This document shows positions 26,146 through 38,617 of a stretch of DNA of 64,000 nt, one piece after another; the first letter of the stretch is position 1; each line of letters starts with the position of its first letter. The notes beneath the pieces were generated by a model, which was not told the origin of the DNA, ran no database searches, and worked only from the letters and a program-made list of their open reading frames with translations. The DNA comes from Rhabdornis inornatus (taxonomy: Eukaryota > Chordata > Aves > Passeriformes > Rhabdornithidae): positions 1,379,003-1,443,002 of the forward strand of contig VWZS01006721.1 of NCBI GenBank assembly GCA_013397075.1, given 5' to 3'. The position numbers and the translations under genes are program-made.

Positions 26146-29100
26146 TAGACTGAATCTTTTAAATAAATGTCGGACATTACTTGAACCAAGTCTGAAACTG
26201 TCTTGTCTCATAGAGATCTAGTTCTTCAGCATTTCCTCTAAAAATATTTAATTAAAAAAATATTTTAATGAAACACCTTTCCCCCTCCCTCCCCCCTTCA
26301 CCTTATACGCTTAATATCTACTAGGTTTTTACCCTTATCACAGTAGGCAAACACAGACATGAACAATACAGTGCAAAAGACCATCAGCCACTTGGGGCTG
26401 TTATATTTAGCAAGGCAGATGCTCCCTTAGTAGCACTTGGCTCCACTTAACATTGAAAGTACAGCTGTAGTATGGGAAAGGAGTAGGAAAATTTGTAATA
26501 TTAAAGTCTCCTACCCTGTTCTGTGATCAGTGCCAGTAAATCTCTCTCTGAAAATCTCTGTCACATTAGATGTTTGTGAAAATATAGGTATCACTTTGTC
26601 AGGCATGTCAACAACAGATGACAAGGATGATCTTTTTTGATTTCACTGGGATGCTCTCAGCTTGCATAACCAAAGACTGGTAACTTCTTTCAGAGTGTGT
26701 AGAATGTTCCTTCACTTGTTAGCTCCTCAAACAAAGCATCCTTTTCTTCATTCAAGTAACAAATGGATTTAAGACATTTTCCTGAAGCAACCTGGGCTGT
26801 CCCTGTTTTTCATCAGGAGCTTAGCAGCACAGTAGAATGAGTATTCGGTGTGATGAATTGGGTGTGGGGTGAAGGAAAAAGATGAATGAGCACAGACACT
26901 GTCAAGGCTTCTCTGGTAGAAAATGTTAACGATGTGCTTGGAGTTTCCTGATAAGTCTGTCAGATGGCCCATTACTGGAAAAAATCTTCCCTTCTGACAC
27001 CATGCTGATGTGATTGTGGAGGCAGAAATGGGAAGTAGTGGCACTTACAAAATACAAATTGCAGGTGGTTTTTCTGTCTGGGGTTCAGATAAAGCATTGA
27101 AACAAAAGTTTCTCTGCTTTCACTCTCAGAAGTGCAGCCACTGTACCCAGGCATGAACAGGGTGGATGGGATTTTGCAGCAATTCAGACTGATCTGCAGG
27201 AGTACAAAATCAGAGAGTTCTGCTCCTGCCTGTAGAAATAGAGCTTTATTAAGCTACTCTGTGAGGGAAATAAGATCAGGAGCCAACTCACTGGACTTGC
27301 TAAAAACAGGTTGTAATTACTCACAATTTTTTTAATACAAGTTAAATATTAAGAGAAGCTTTGAATCCAGTTGCTCAAAGTAAACATCTCCCGAAAAAAG
27401 GAGAAAGGGGCCCACCCCTTTTGCTGATTTAGGTGTGAAATAATTTCTACATTCTTTTAATTTTAGTCAAAAGATTAGCAATATCTGTCACAGATTGCTG
27501 AGGACTCTCCATTAACTCCATAGGCCAAAGCACTTTTGCTTTGAGTGGATATGCTATTTCTGCTCTGTAACATTAATTCTCTACTCAAAAGCAATAAAAT
27601 TCCTCTAGTTAACCTTGAAATAAAACCAGATTGATTATTTCTGACATGTGGTATTAAAATCAACACCCTGCTGTGGAAGTGGTGTTGAAGAAGGGCCTCT
27701 ATCTTAAGTGAAATACTGTTTCCCTTGTGTAAGGAAGAGATTAAAATCCCAGAAATGCAAACTCTGGCAATCTGATAATCAAGAAAAAGAGATAGCAGGG
27801 GCTTGACCTTTCAGCCAAGCACAACATCTTTTCTAGCAGTTGTATTTGTTGAAATGCTGCCAATTACTAAAGACTAGCCATTGCTTTCATCCAGCTGCCT
27901 GCATGGCATCATTCAGCAGAGGCAGTGTAAATACTGGCTGGAGAGGGAGGAGATGAAGTGAAGATGGATGACTGCTCCAATCCCCAGTCCATGCTAGGAG
28001 AATTGCTCCTGGTGTGGAGGAACCCTTTTGCCTCTGCATGAACCCAGCCTAGCTCCAGCTCTTGGGTGGAGCCAGTTTCCAGGCAGGAGTCTCACAACAC
28101 TGATGTTACAGGATGAAAATAGGTGCTGTCCATTCAGATAAAGGAACACAGCATTCCCATTCCAGCTCTAGAGCAAGTAACAGCAGAAGGAAACCCCAGA
28201 CACCTGCCTGTGTAAGTGTAGGAGCAGCTCTGGAGGGCTGAGTAACTCCAGAGCATGCTAGAATTTTTTCATTCAAAGTTGTTTTGGTAGCATATGAAAA
28301 TCTTTGCAACTGTGACTACATAATATTCCCTATAAAAGACTTTGTCCTAGGAAAGGAGTCAGAACAGTCCATGTGTGAGCTGTTCAAAGGGCATTTTTAA
28401 AGTGTGAGGCCTTAATGTCAGTGTATATTTTGTAGAGTCACTGCATCTTTTCCAACTGCTAGAGCACAGTCCAAGCTGCATCAAAATGATGCTTTTTCTC
28501 ATGGGCATGTGAAAGAAACTCTGTCAACATGTAAACATCCCAATTCCAAAATATGAACAGCTGATATTCACCCAGAAACTCACTGGATAAAACTTTGCAC
28601 AGCAAAGTTTTCTGCACTACAGAAAATCAAAACTGAAATAAAACTTGGAGAGTGTTTGGCAATTACAGTTTCACACAGACAAGAAACATGCAAAAGACTG
28701 AGAAGTTTTCATAATTCAGAAAAGGGAGCTGATAAATTCCAGAAACACAAGGATCTGTGGAATTTATTCTGCTCCCCAGTAAGTATGATTTTTAACAAAA
28801 CAATTATTGTGTTTTTTCCCCCCACAGGACACCAGACTCCTCCAAAGCACAGGAGGGATAATGTCTGTGGATGGATCAGGCTTGTGGAGTGAAGGAGTCT
28901 GTTGTTTGTGGGTTTGCCTTCTTCAATTTGATTAAAACCTTGCCAAAAAATTCTGGCATCTCTGTACTTTTTAAAAATTGCTCCACCAGATGGTTATTAT
29001 TCAGCTTGTGGGGGAGGCACTGGGGGAGTTGTTTAGGAATCCAGAACTTTTATGTGCACATGTCACCAAATTAATAAGGACTGCTTCTCTCAAAGAAGAG

Positions 29101-29224
29101 CTTGATTGGTACGGGCTGGAAATAGCAGTGCAGCAGTGCCGGTGTCTGCTGCAGTTACCTTGTTCTGGCTGTGTTCCATCAGGAGCGTGGGATGTGCCAC
29201 ACAGGCAGCTGGGAAGAGGCGAGC

Positions 29225-29278
29225 ATGTGGGACATAGAAACTGCACTAAGGATGTAGGACATAAAAACTGCACCAGTG
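29225..29278 (+). repeat. 27-bp tandem duplication, two diverged copies
   Basis: Two adjacent 27-base units begin ATGTGGGACATAGAAACTGC and ATGTAGGACATAAAAACTGC. They differ at a few positions, so the duplication is not brand new. A false frame on the minus strand repeats a VQFLCPTS-like peptide because of it. Confidence 0.85.
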
Positions 29279-29599
29279 ATTCAGCTAGACCAGGACACCT
29301 GTAGGTGTTGACTGGGGACTCTTGTGGGGATCCCTGAGATTCCCTCACTTCTTGACAATCCTCTGCTACTGGATGGAAGTGAAAATTGAAATATTTCCAA
29401 ACTCACTTTGACGAAAGGAGAGCTCAAACTCATTTCTGTACTTGGGACAAAGGTGCAACTGTTCCACCAGAGTTAGGAACATGAAACTAAAAGTGTGTTA
29501 TCCTGCAGATGGGGGGTATAGCCAGGAACTGGCTTCTCTAAGCTTGGATTTTCATAGCCAACCTTTCTGCTGAGAAATTCCCCAATGTCAGATTTTGTA

Positions 29600-29621
29600 T
29601 TTCTTTCTTTCTTTTTCTTTT
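29600..29621 (+). repeat. Short (TTTC)n microsatellite
   Basis: A few TTTC tetramers with one TTTTTC interruption, followed by TTTATAAC. Confidence 0.85.
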
Positions 29622-32600
29622 ATAACACACTCAGATTTCCAATTTAGCATCTTTCTTACTCAGATTTTTTTTTTAATTGGAGGAGGACAGGGAGAAGAAG
29701 TTAAAGATTAGAATTTTCATACTAAGGCTTGAAAAGACTAAAAATCTCTGCCCATAGGGGAGAATTTGCAGGTATTCTCTTGCTCTGAGACTGTTATTTA
29801 GGTGGAGTTTTTAGTGAATGAGTCTCTAATGAGCCAGACTAATTTCTTTTAGAAGTTCAAATACTGCATGGTCTGTATATGGTCTCTAATGAAGAAAATT
29901 TTCTTAGCTAAAATAAAAAGAAAAATTAATCAACAAATAAAAGCATTCTAATACAAGTGGCCGACAACATCTTAGGAATATGCAGACTATTATTTTTAAT
30001 GGCTTTTGATCAGTGCAGAATTGTTTCCTCATATTCCTGTGACAAAGACATGCAATAATTCTGCACCTCTGTACAAAAAAAACAGTGACCAAAGATTCAT
30101 ATAGATACACTGCCACGTGCTTACATCTGTATTCATTTCATCAGGTAGTTGCACCAGAGCCCTGTTTTAGCTTGGCTCAGTGAACAGAAGCCAGCAGGTG
30201 TTGAGTTTGACAGATTTGTTTCCAGCCAGGCTTTGTCTGTTTTGGAGTCACGCACTGTCTTTCTTCTGGGTCCAATTCTGAGACACTGAAGCCAGGACTT
30301 ATATCTTATCTTTAATCATGGCTCAGGCAGAATCTGTAGGATGCCGTGTCAGAAAGGGATCTAGGTACTCCAGTAGCACTAACAATTATTTTTAAAGATA
30401 ATTGATTTCAGTAGACAAGGACTATATTCTGCTGGTCCCAATTGTGGGTGCTGAGTGCTTCTGCTATGTGCACCTTCAGTTTAACTTTGCACAATAAATT
30501 TGAATAAATGTGTGTGTGGGGGGAGGAGTCTTTCAAAGTGCTCATCACTCTTGTGAGCATCTGCTGGCACTGATGTCAGGAGCAGACTCCCTCTGGAATT
30601 CGGATAGCTGATACAGGCCAATGGTAAGTGCTTCTGAAAATCCCAGCCTTACAACCCATTTATTTGCATGAATCCATTTCCTTGGAAAATGGAAAACTAA
30701 ACAGGAATTTCAAAGGCATAATGCTACTGTCATCACAAATCTTGAACACTCACATAACGTCTTTCAACCTAAAGAGCATAAATATGCTCAGGCTATACAT
30801 GGAGTGCTTGGATATCCTGATTAACAACTGAATGCATCAGGGCATTCTGCTTGGCAGAAATGTGTTGGCATCTCTGACATGCATCAGTTGCTGGGTTACT
30901 GGACAGTGTCTGCAGCTGAGCCTTTGAGCAAGAACATTAAGATGAATCCCCATTCTTCACTATTCTCTCATGAGAAGTTTAATATTCATGCAAAGAAGCT
31001 AGGGTGGCACTTTTTGAACTCTTATCTGGCAGATCCCAAATCCCTGTTTACCTACTTTTGCAGAATAAAGGCATAAAGTGACCCTGCCATGATAGGTAGG
31101 ACAGGTAGTTATGGATTTTAGGGACTGGTAAGGATTCATCCCTAAACCTTATAGTATGCACATTTTCATCTCTGAACAATGGAAGAAAATTGAGATTTTA
31201 TATGCATGGAAGGATTGAGAACTGTTATCATTATGCCCTCATAAACTTTTATTCTTTTATAACAGAAGGCAAATGACCAATGTAGACAGAAATGAAACCA
31301 CACCCTAAAAGAGCAAGAACCATGGTAGCATGACTGTAAAAACATGTGTTTCTTCTATATTATGTGTCACAGACATTGTCCTATATCTGTTTTACAGTGC
31401 ATTGCATAGGCTCCTGAACTCAAGCAATACCTGAGAAAAAAAGGCTGTCAAAGCAAGAGTTATCCACCAGAGGAAGGGGAGGGAGGGTTGCCAGTGGATA
31501 GCTGCAGGTGTTGGTCTAAAACCGGAGGAGGAGCAGGGGGAAAAAAACAGAAAAGGAAAGGAGAGAGATTCATATGCTGTGACCTACCAGAGAGGCAAGT
31601 GAAAAGTTACCTAAAATGTGGAAAAGGGAAATACATTTGGTGAGTGGAAAATAGCTGCCAGCTGCAGACTTTCAGAGTGAGTTTTAAATATTGCTGAGAG
31701 TACATTGCTCAGAAGTTAGCTGAATCTTCTGGGCATAAAATTTCATTTAGCACGTTGCATTAAAGTGCTGCAGCTTTCTGCAAGAGTAGCAAAGTTTGTT
31801 TGTGCATAAAGGAATCTGACATGCATGTCCCAGGTTATTCCTCCTTCCAGTGAGGCAACCACATGTGCATAATCAATGGGTAAACTTTATGATCTCTTAG
31901 CTTTTATTTCTTTTGTACTTTCCTTATTAGATCAGGAGAAAATTTAGAAATAACTAGGAAGTAATGTTTTTCCTCTGCAAAAGTCTCAACCAAAAGTAAT
32001 TTATTTTGTTTTCATAGCCAATTGCAACTGATATATATGAGTCTTTTGCCATAAACCTGATGTGCTTTGATTAAAAATATAATTAGTGCAAGTTTCCATT
32101 TAGTTTAAAAGCTATTTTAAATAGGAAGAAAGTTTTCTCACACAAATTCTTAACCAAATTGAAGAAAAATTAGGTTCTTATGATAATACAGATTTGCCAC
32201 AGCAATTGTCACCCTGATGGGCTTCAGTCTTAGAAGTCAGATCTTACTAGGAAATAGCTTGGGAAATATTTAACAGCATACCAAAGCAGTGGATGGGTTC
32301 AGGTCATAAATATAATCTTTCAAGTGATATAAAAGAAGATATTTAAATATAAGGATATTACTTTAGTCAGAACCTCGACCTTGGCACATGCTCATATCTT
32401 ACCTGAAGGTGCTTTCTAATTGTTTAACATGCCGCAATTCTGAGTAGTCAGCAAGTAGGTGCAAAGACAAGCATTTTACCAGGGCTATTTCCCTGTCATT
32501 CAGAAATGGTCCAAGTCTTGTTGACTTTCCCTTTAAATGTATATCAAGAGTTAAATATCAATGAAATGCCTTTTGGAAAGTCATAATGGAAAAAAACCCA

Positions 32601-32680
32601 AGACCTGTTTGGATCTGAATTTTAAGTGTAAGATAAAGCACTCATGGATATTTTATTAGGGTTTTGGAGATTTTTTAACT

Positions 32681-32718
32681 TTTTTTTGTTTTGTTTTGGT
32701 TTGGTTTTTTTTGTAGCT
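32681..32718 (+). repeat. T/G-rich low-complexity tract
   Basis: TTTTG and TTTGG units end in GGTTTTTTTTGTAGCT. The end closely resembles that of the tract at 9727-9830. Confidence 0.8.
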
Positions 32719-33930
32719 GAGAAAATCTGACAAGTATTTTAGCTGGGAAGTTTTCAGAGGCCTGTTAATTTACTGCTCTGTTTATCCGTGCCTTCTGTGT
32801 GCAGCTGCAGAGCATTATTGTGTCAAATATATTAAAATGAGGCACTGATTTAGTTAGAGAAACTCTGCAGGAACTGATGAAAGCAATCTCTTGAAAAAGC
32901 AGGGAAATATGCTTCTCCAGAGCTCTTAAGAGGGACATTTTGACAGTGCATCGAACAATTTGGAAACTCAAATGAAAACCCACAAAACTGCTGGTTGGTA
33001 CTGCCTGGGTTGTTATCCCTCTGTAATGTCATAACATCATAGCTCAACACTCTCATCTCATTCAGAAACCATTCACATGTGTTTAACCTGAGGTCTGAGT
33101 TTAGGCCTTGCTGATTTCACTGGGAGTTAAATCCACTCCTAAGTTCACAGCAATATGAGAAACACAAACAGCAATTTGAGATGCATCAGATATGGAAGAG
33201 GGTGTATGCTGTGAGTATGCCTATTGGGCTTGACAATATTATCCTTGCACTATAGGAAACCTGGCACCTTTGATCCTAACACACTGGGAATTAGACATTT
33301 AAATAACTCTTGAGAACCAAAACAACACAGTGCTAAGGTATTTAGGCAACTAATGGTGCAATCCACACTGCCTGGTAGGATTTCTAAGCTTGGTAATGTA
33401 CTTAACTGGTTTTAAAAAATACCCAAACATTGCAATTCAATAAGTAACATACTTTCTACCAGCAATAATGTTGTTTCCTTATGAATGCTTCTTTATTAAA
33501 TGTGTCCCATTCAAATAAGTACCATATGATTTGTGTCATAATGTTGCACATCTGTTCATTGTAACTTCATTTGGATTAAGGGAATGTGAGACACTGTGCA
33601 ATACTTTCATTATCTTTTCTCGCTGTTTTGTGACCTGAAAAACCAGCAAAACATTCCAAAAGAAGATCATCTAGGTGTCTAGTCTTCATAGTGTGTAGTA
33701 GAGCACTGTAGTAGTGCTTTAGCTGAGCACACATGATCATTCCTTGAGGAAGGAGCAGGGAGTGACAGCACTGCAGTGAGCAGCTGTCCAGTTTTGCAAG
33801 CAAGCACCCCATGTCCAGTGCACTCTGGTGCACGTGTATTAAATAGTCTGGAGCTTTAGTGTTTTAGGAAGAAATCCCATGGATCTTACATGTAATCCTG
33901 ACCACAATCAAATGCCAGAGTGCTTTCTCT

Positions 33931-34185
33931 CTTCTCTTCTCTTCTCTTCTCTTCTCTTCTCTTCTCTTCTCTTCTCTTCTCTTCTCTTCTCTTCTCTTCT
34001 CTTCTCTTCTCTTCTCTTCTCTTCTCTTCTCTTCTCTTCTCTTCTCTTCTCTTCTCTTCTCTTCTCTTCTCTTCTCTTCTCTTCTCTTCTCTTCTCTTCT
34101 CTTCTCTTCTCTTCTCTTCTCTTCTCTTCTCTTCTCTTCTCTTCTCTTCTCTTCTCTTCTCTTCNCTCCTCTCCTCTCCTCTCCT
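33931..34185 (+). repeat. Long (CTTCT)n pentanucleotide array, then (CTCCT)n
   Basis: Forty-six full, uninterrupted copies of CTTCT (33931-34160) plus a partial unit run to an undetermined base (N) at 34165. Four CTCCT units follow (34166-34185). A degenerate lead-in TTTCTCT precedes the array. The plus strand is all pyrimidine and the array is mirror-symmetric. The long open frames through it on both strands (poly-LLFSS and poly-REEKR) are artefacts of the repeat. The N sits exactly at the switch between the two unit types, so the true length is uncertain. Confidence 0.98.
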
Positions 34186-34772
34186 CTTCCTCACCAAATA
34201 CTTCAAATGTGAATACTCTGCCATTTCTGAAGTTCCAAGGAAGAATTCCCCTTGGCTTCATGCATTCTGATGCTTCTCTGCAAGATGCTACCCACAGCTT
34301 CCTACTGTCTGAAGGGTTAAAGTCCCTTACAATCTAGCCTTAACTTCATGTAGGCACAAAAGTTTTACTTGTCAATATAAATAACTCAACCCTCTTAAAA
34401 TCCTGTTAAATTCTTTTCCTCAACAATTTCCTGCGACATTGAATTCCATGGACTGATAATGTGCTACTTTAAAACACTTTCCCTTCTGTTCATTTCACAT
34501 TTTCTGCCTGTCAATTTAATCAGCTTGTTTCTTGTAATGGTGTTATGGGCCTGGGACTGGCTATGGAGGAGTACCAGAACTCTTTCCCCTAAACTACTCA
34601 TTATTTTGGGTGGTCATCCTTGTACACTTCCTTTTTAAACTAAAATAGCCTTGTTTGTTTAATTGTTCTCAATATTTAATCTCTCTTCCACTCTCTTATC
34701 CCCTGTCCATGCAAAACTTTGTGGCATACAGGAATTTGGATTTGAGACAGACTACCCTGTGCACAGTATTAA

Positions 34773-34786
34773 GGGGGGGGGGGGGG
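34773..34786 (+). repeat. G14 homopolymer
   Basis: Fourteen consecutive guanines lie inside the old CR1/L3 relic, at a place where I recall related copies having only a short G run. Such runs are rare in vertebrate DNA and prone to slippage and sequencing error. Confidence 0.9.
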
Positions 34787-34938
34787 TGTATCACTAAATC
34801 ATAAAATTCTAGTCTGTTCCAATATTTCTTTTAGCAATCCTTGCAATTTTTATAATTTTTCCCAATCACTTTCTTGTTCTGAAATCTCAGCAGCACACCA
34901 GCCTGCTAACGATAAGTGCTAGATCTGTTCCTGAAATA

Positions 34939-34972
34939 CTCTAGGTAATTTAGATCTCTAGGTAATTTAGAT
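34939..34972 (+). repeat. Perfect 17-bp tandem duplication
   Basis: Two identical adjacent copies of CTCTAGGTAATTTAGAT. Perfect identity inside an otherwise heavily decayed LINE relic means that the duplication is much younger than the insertion. Confidence 0.95.
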
Positions 34973-35110
34973 CCCAGCAGTGTGTGAAAAATAATTAGGC
35001 TTTTTCTTGCACTCCATATCACTTCACATTTATCTAATTTAAATTGTAGCTGCTACGCAACCACATTGCTGATAGGTTTATTCAGTCCTGTTTGTGTTTA
35101 GATACCAGCT

Positions 35111-37129
35111 ATCCTAGTTGCTCTTGTTTTGTTAACACTGAATTAACAGAGCCTTTCTTTAGACCCCAGAGCCAGAGCTAAAGGAATGATGGGGTTAATT
35201 TCAGATACTAAAAGGTGAGGTGTTTGATAATTATTTGACCTGCAGTTTGCCTCATATAGAACTTCTGAGATGTGTGCAATCCTTACTTGTCACACAAGTA
35301 TTACTAACAGTGTACCTAGGGAAAAATGTGTGAAGTTTTATTGTTTGGTTAGTTTTTTTATTTTTAAACTTTTCCAATTTATATTATTTTTTGTTAGTAG
35401 AACAGTGACAGGACAGTTCTTAGGTCTCCATGAACTGTTTGACCTAATCTTGGAATCATGTCTTTCACACTCACTCATCAAAACTTCTAGTGAGGTTTCT
35501 TTAAAGCTATAAAAAAGTTGTGTTTGTGTTAGAGGAAAAGGGGATGAGAGTGACTAAGAGATAATGCACAGACTGGCATTGTATGCTTTCTGTATTAACT
35601 GAGTGAAACGTGGATGTTTTAGCTAAGCTTTTTTTCAGATTTTGAATTCATTGGAGCTTTCATCTACCACATCCACTGGTAGGTGCATATGAATTTAAAG
35701 TAAATGTAATGGTCAAATGAAGTAAAGTGTTGTAAAACTACCTCAGTGTTTTTCACATTGTCTGTTACCATAGCATCTAAACAATTATGGCATAGCGGCA
35801 CTGGCAGCTGGTGGTAGCTTTGAGAATACTTCTAAATTCTTTAATAAGAAACTTCTGGATTTTATATTAACAGATTTTCAAGCCCTTGTTATTAGCACCC
35901 ACCTAGTATTTTTGTTTGTGTTCAGCAGATTTTTGAACATACCTGACAGGATTTTGTAGTAAAAGAAAAAAAAACAAAAAAACAAAACAAAAAAACACCA
36001 AAGATACAGCTGGTTTCCAATCTGGAGTCATTGGCACTGCTGCATGGACTGCAAGAAATACATATTCACCAGGCTGTCCAAAGTGCATCAAGGACCCTAA
36101 TATGATGCAGTGCTTGGTTTAATTGCCTGAGGTACTTATTAGTATCATATTCACTGTTAATGAACTAAAGTGCCTTGCTATGTTGGCAGTTTGATCACTG
36201 ATAGACAAACTGGCAGCATTTGTTTGTGGCTAGCAGTATTTAGTAAGCATTTAATGAAGATTAGTTGAATAAGGTTACTTTGGCATTGTTACCATCAGAG
36301 CATCTCAGGTTTTTATAGAAATGGTCACTGGAAAGAAATTATGATCTGCTGAGATGGATTGATATAAACTTCAGAAGCCTTGCAGTTCCTAAGGTTGCAT
36401 GTCTTTCTTCAACTCACCTTCCCTTGAAAGCAAAACAGTCAAGGTTTTGTCTTATTTTATCTGGAAAATCTAAAACATGTAGTTTAGCCATATTAGATAC
36501 TGTCTGAACCTGCAGAAACCCTGAAGGGCCAAAATGGGCTGCTGGGCAATGCTTCAGTCAGTCAGATTGTACAGACAGGACAATAGGGCAGAGCTAGACA
36601 GCGTGTGGTGCCAGTATGTTGTAGGAATAAGGCTGCCATAATCTCTCATGGGTAACAGTGTGGTGATTGAGCTGCTGGAGCTTAGCTGCCCATTCCTTTC
36701 ACTCTGCCCCAAGAGACCATCAGAAGAGGAAGCCCTTGGCTGAGAAGCTGCTGAAACAGGAATAGTTGAGCCAAGGCTGCAAGAACAGGAATAGAGAGCC
36801 TGGATGTAAAAATGAGCAGGAAACTTTTATTGTCCTATTTTGACTCTAGCTGCTGTAAACTAAGAGAAATTCAACAGTCCTGGTCCAGTGATTAAAGCAG
36901 GACCATCTGGATAGAGACTGACTCCCAAACACCAACGCCAGCTCACACATCTTTAGTAAATATTTGTGGATGGATTACCCAACTCATCCAAGATCTGTCT
37001 TGGAAACATTCACTTTTTTGGAACTGCTGAGCTGAAGGAATTTACTCCTGCTTTTTTTTTTTGTGTGTCAATTTTTTTTCCTCAGTCCTCCTTCTGATGG
37101 ACTTTTGAGAGGTGAGAGGGTTTTTTTTG
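35111..37129. other. Non-coding sequence, no gene seen
   Basis: AT-rich. It contains an A-rich AAAAC-type tract at 35961-35999 and T runs near 37052-37080 and 37122-37138. The segment 36090-36350 has several ATTA/TTAATG cores and no repeats, which is weakly suggestive of a conserved element but not enough to call one. Confidence 0.5.
35961..35999 (+). repeat. A-rich (AAAAC)-type low-complexity tract
   Basis: A-runs broken by single C bases, ending AAAAAAACACC. A false F-rich minus-strand frame covers it. Confidence 0.85.
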
Positions 37130-38560
37130 TTTGTTTTTTAAAGCAGAAATTATTGAAGAATTGCCTTTTCTTGTGAAATTCCTTGGTGCTTGTAGGAATA
37201 CCACCATTAAACATTTTCATGCCAATGGGTTGGGAAAAGAAACCTCTAAATCTCACCCTGTGAAGGAGCAACAGTTCATTTCTCTTGTGAAGAAGCTGAC
37301 TGGAAAGGCAATGTTTGGTGAGAAAACCAATTCCCTGTATTAACTACAGGCAGCTAGGGTAGTACCATGGATATCTTCAAACGGTACTTCCCACCTGCCT
37401 TACACAAAATGGCATGTTCTGCCTCTGCAGGGAAATGCCTCCATAGTCTAAAGAAGGAGCCTGGTTGACAAGCTTAGCCAAAATCGCACGTGGGGCTGCT
37501 AGAATGACTACTTTAGGATAAGAACGGCCATTTAAATGTTCAGCATAAAAATGTGGTAGCACAGCCTCTTTCTGAAGACCACCCTTAGCAGTGCTTAAAA
37601 CACAGTCCTTACATTGTGATTAAGCCAACAGACAAAGATGTGTAATGTCTTGATCCACAAAGACTACATTGAAGAGGGTGATGGAATTTGAAGGAGGTGC
37701 TGCGTGTCCTACCCGCAGGACAGAGAAGACTTCCTTCATAAACGACACAACCTAAGCCAACTTCACCAGGACCAGCCTAGTTTTGACATATGTTACCTGT
37801 TCACCAACACCACATATCATTAAAGGCCCCAAGACTGCCCTGAATATGTACAGCACAGAGAGTAACCCTCAGAAATTTAAATTTTCACATATAACTTCAC
37901 TTTCCATGTCTGACAGTGAGGGCACAGCTGCCTCATGCAGAGGATTTTGCAATGAGCCACCTTGAAAAAGATATTTAAAATGTCTATTCCATCATGCTCC
38001 TGCTTATACTTATGCTGTACATCAGATTATATAAATGACACCTTTATCTTCTGGAGTCTTTCCCTGAAGTCCACCACAAATGCAATATGAGTCCCTATCT
38101 CCTCCAACAGCCCTCCAGCCCTCACTGTGGATCTTTACTGAACACTACTGCAGCACTCTGATGGGCAAACACATATAAACAGATCCATAACACATGATCA
38201 TCACGTGTAAGCACTGCCCACACATCTCCACTCTTGCAATGCCTTGTCCTCCACTGGATCATTACAAGACCTGGAGCTTACATATCCCGTGTGTGATATA
38301 CTTCAGCGAGCACATCGAACATCCACAAGGAAATTTCATGTGTGTAACCAACCAACAAACACCAGAATGAGAGAATAGTTGGCGGAAAACAGACACGCAC
38401 AAAGATCCAAGAAGAATATTTCCTACAAACCCTTCACTTAATTTTTGCCTATTCGGTTCTTGTATTCGAGGGAAACCTGAGAAATGCTTCAAAAGAAGTA
38501 CCTGGGAACTAAAACTCATAATACTAGTGGAAATAAAGAATTGATTAGAGAAATACTACT
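37130..38560. other. Unidentified A/C-biased stretch retaining CpGs
   Basis: The plus strand is rich in A and C, especially from about 37740 to 38540. CpGs are kept at more than the background rate, for example ATCGCACGTGG near 37484 and eight or so between 38200 and 38470. Short frames exist on both strands: 37131-37343 plus (70 codons), 37377-37562 minus (61 codons) and 38262-38519 minus (85 codons, with a Cys-rich PCGCSMCSL segment). None matches a family I recognise. A decayed retroelement, a processed pseudogene or a conserved non-coding block are all possible. Strand-biased composition slightly favours an old retroelement. Confidence 0.35.
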
Positions 38561-38617
38561 TTTATAGCACATTTCATAGCACTTCTTGTTTCCGTGACTG
38601 CTAATTCTCACAAGTTC

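Larger units (their letters stand above)
26146..33930. other. Long non-coding stretch, no gene seen
   Basis: No exon or named mobile element recognised. Minor items are a C-rich run at 26281-26296, a (TTTC)n run at 29600-29621, a 27-bp tandem pair at 29225-29278, a 10-bp-arm hairpin at 28589-28611 and a T/G-rich tract near 32681-32718. A purine-rich patch lies at about 31430-31600. Open frames such as 29001-29348 minus (115 codons) have no domain I can identify. Confidence 0.5.
34390..35110 (-). mobile_element. Decayed CR1/L3-lineage LINE relic, antisense
   Basis: Read on the plus strand, this matches the order of landmarks in antisense 3' parts of old CR1/L3-type elements of amniotes. First comes a GAATTCCATGGACTGATAATG segment, then a CTGCCTGTCAATTTAATC segment before CTTGTAATGGTGTTATG. 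An ACTCATTATTTTGGGTGGTCATC segment, a TTTAATCTCTCTTCC segment, CTGTGCACAGTATTAAG, and finally a CACTTCACATTTATCTAATTTAAATTG segment follow. There is no open frame left. A 14-base G run (34773-34786) and a 17-bp tandem duplication (34939-34972) have arisen inside it. The subfamily cannot be set without a repeat library. The right edge is uncertain. Confidence 0.72.

Noticed and set aside
28589..28611. 10-bp-arm hairpin with a 3-base loop
   Set aside because: Within the range expected by chance for the window length.
33879..34337. A 152-codon open frame, and similar frames on both strands, with LLFSS or REEKR repeats
   Set aside because: A pentanucleotide array without stop triplets is open in many frames. 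The peptides are pure translation of (CTTCT)n and cross an undetermined base.
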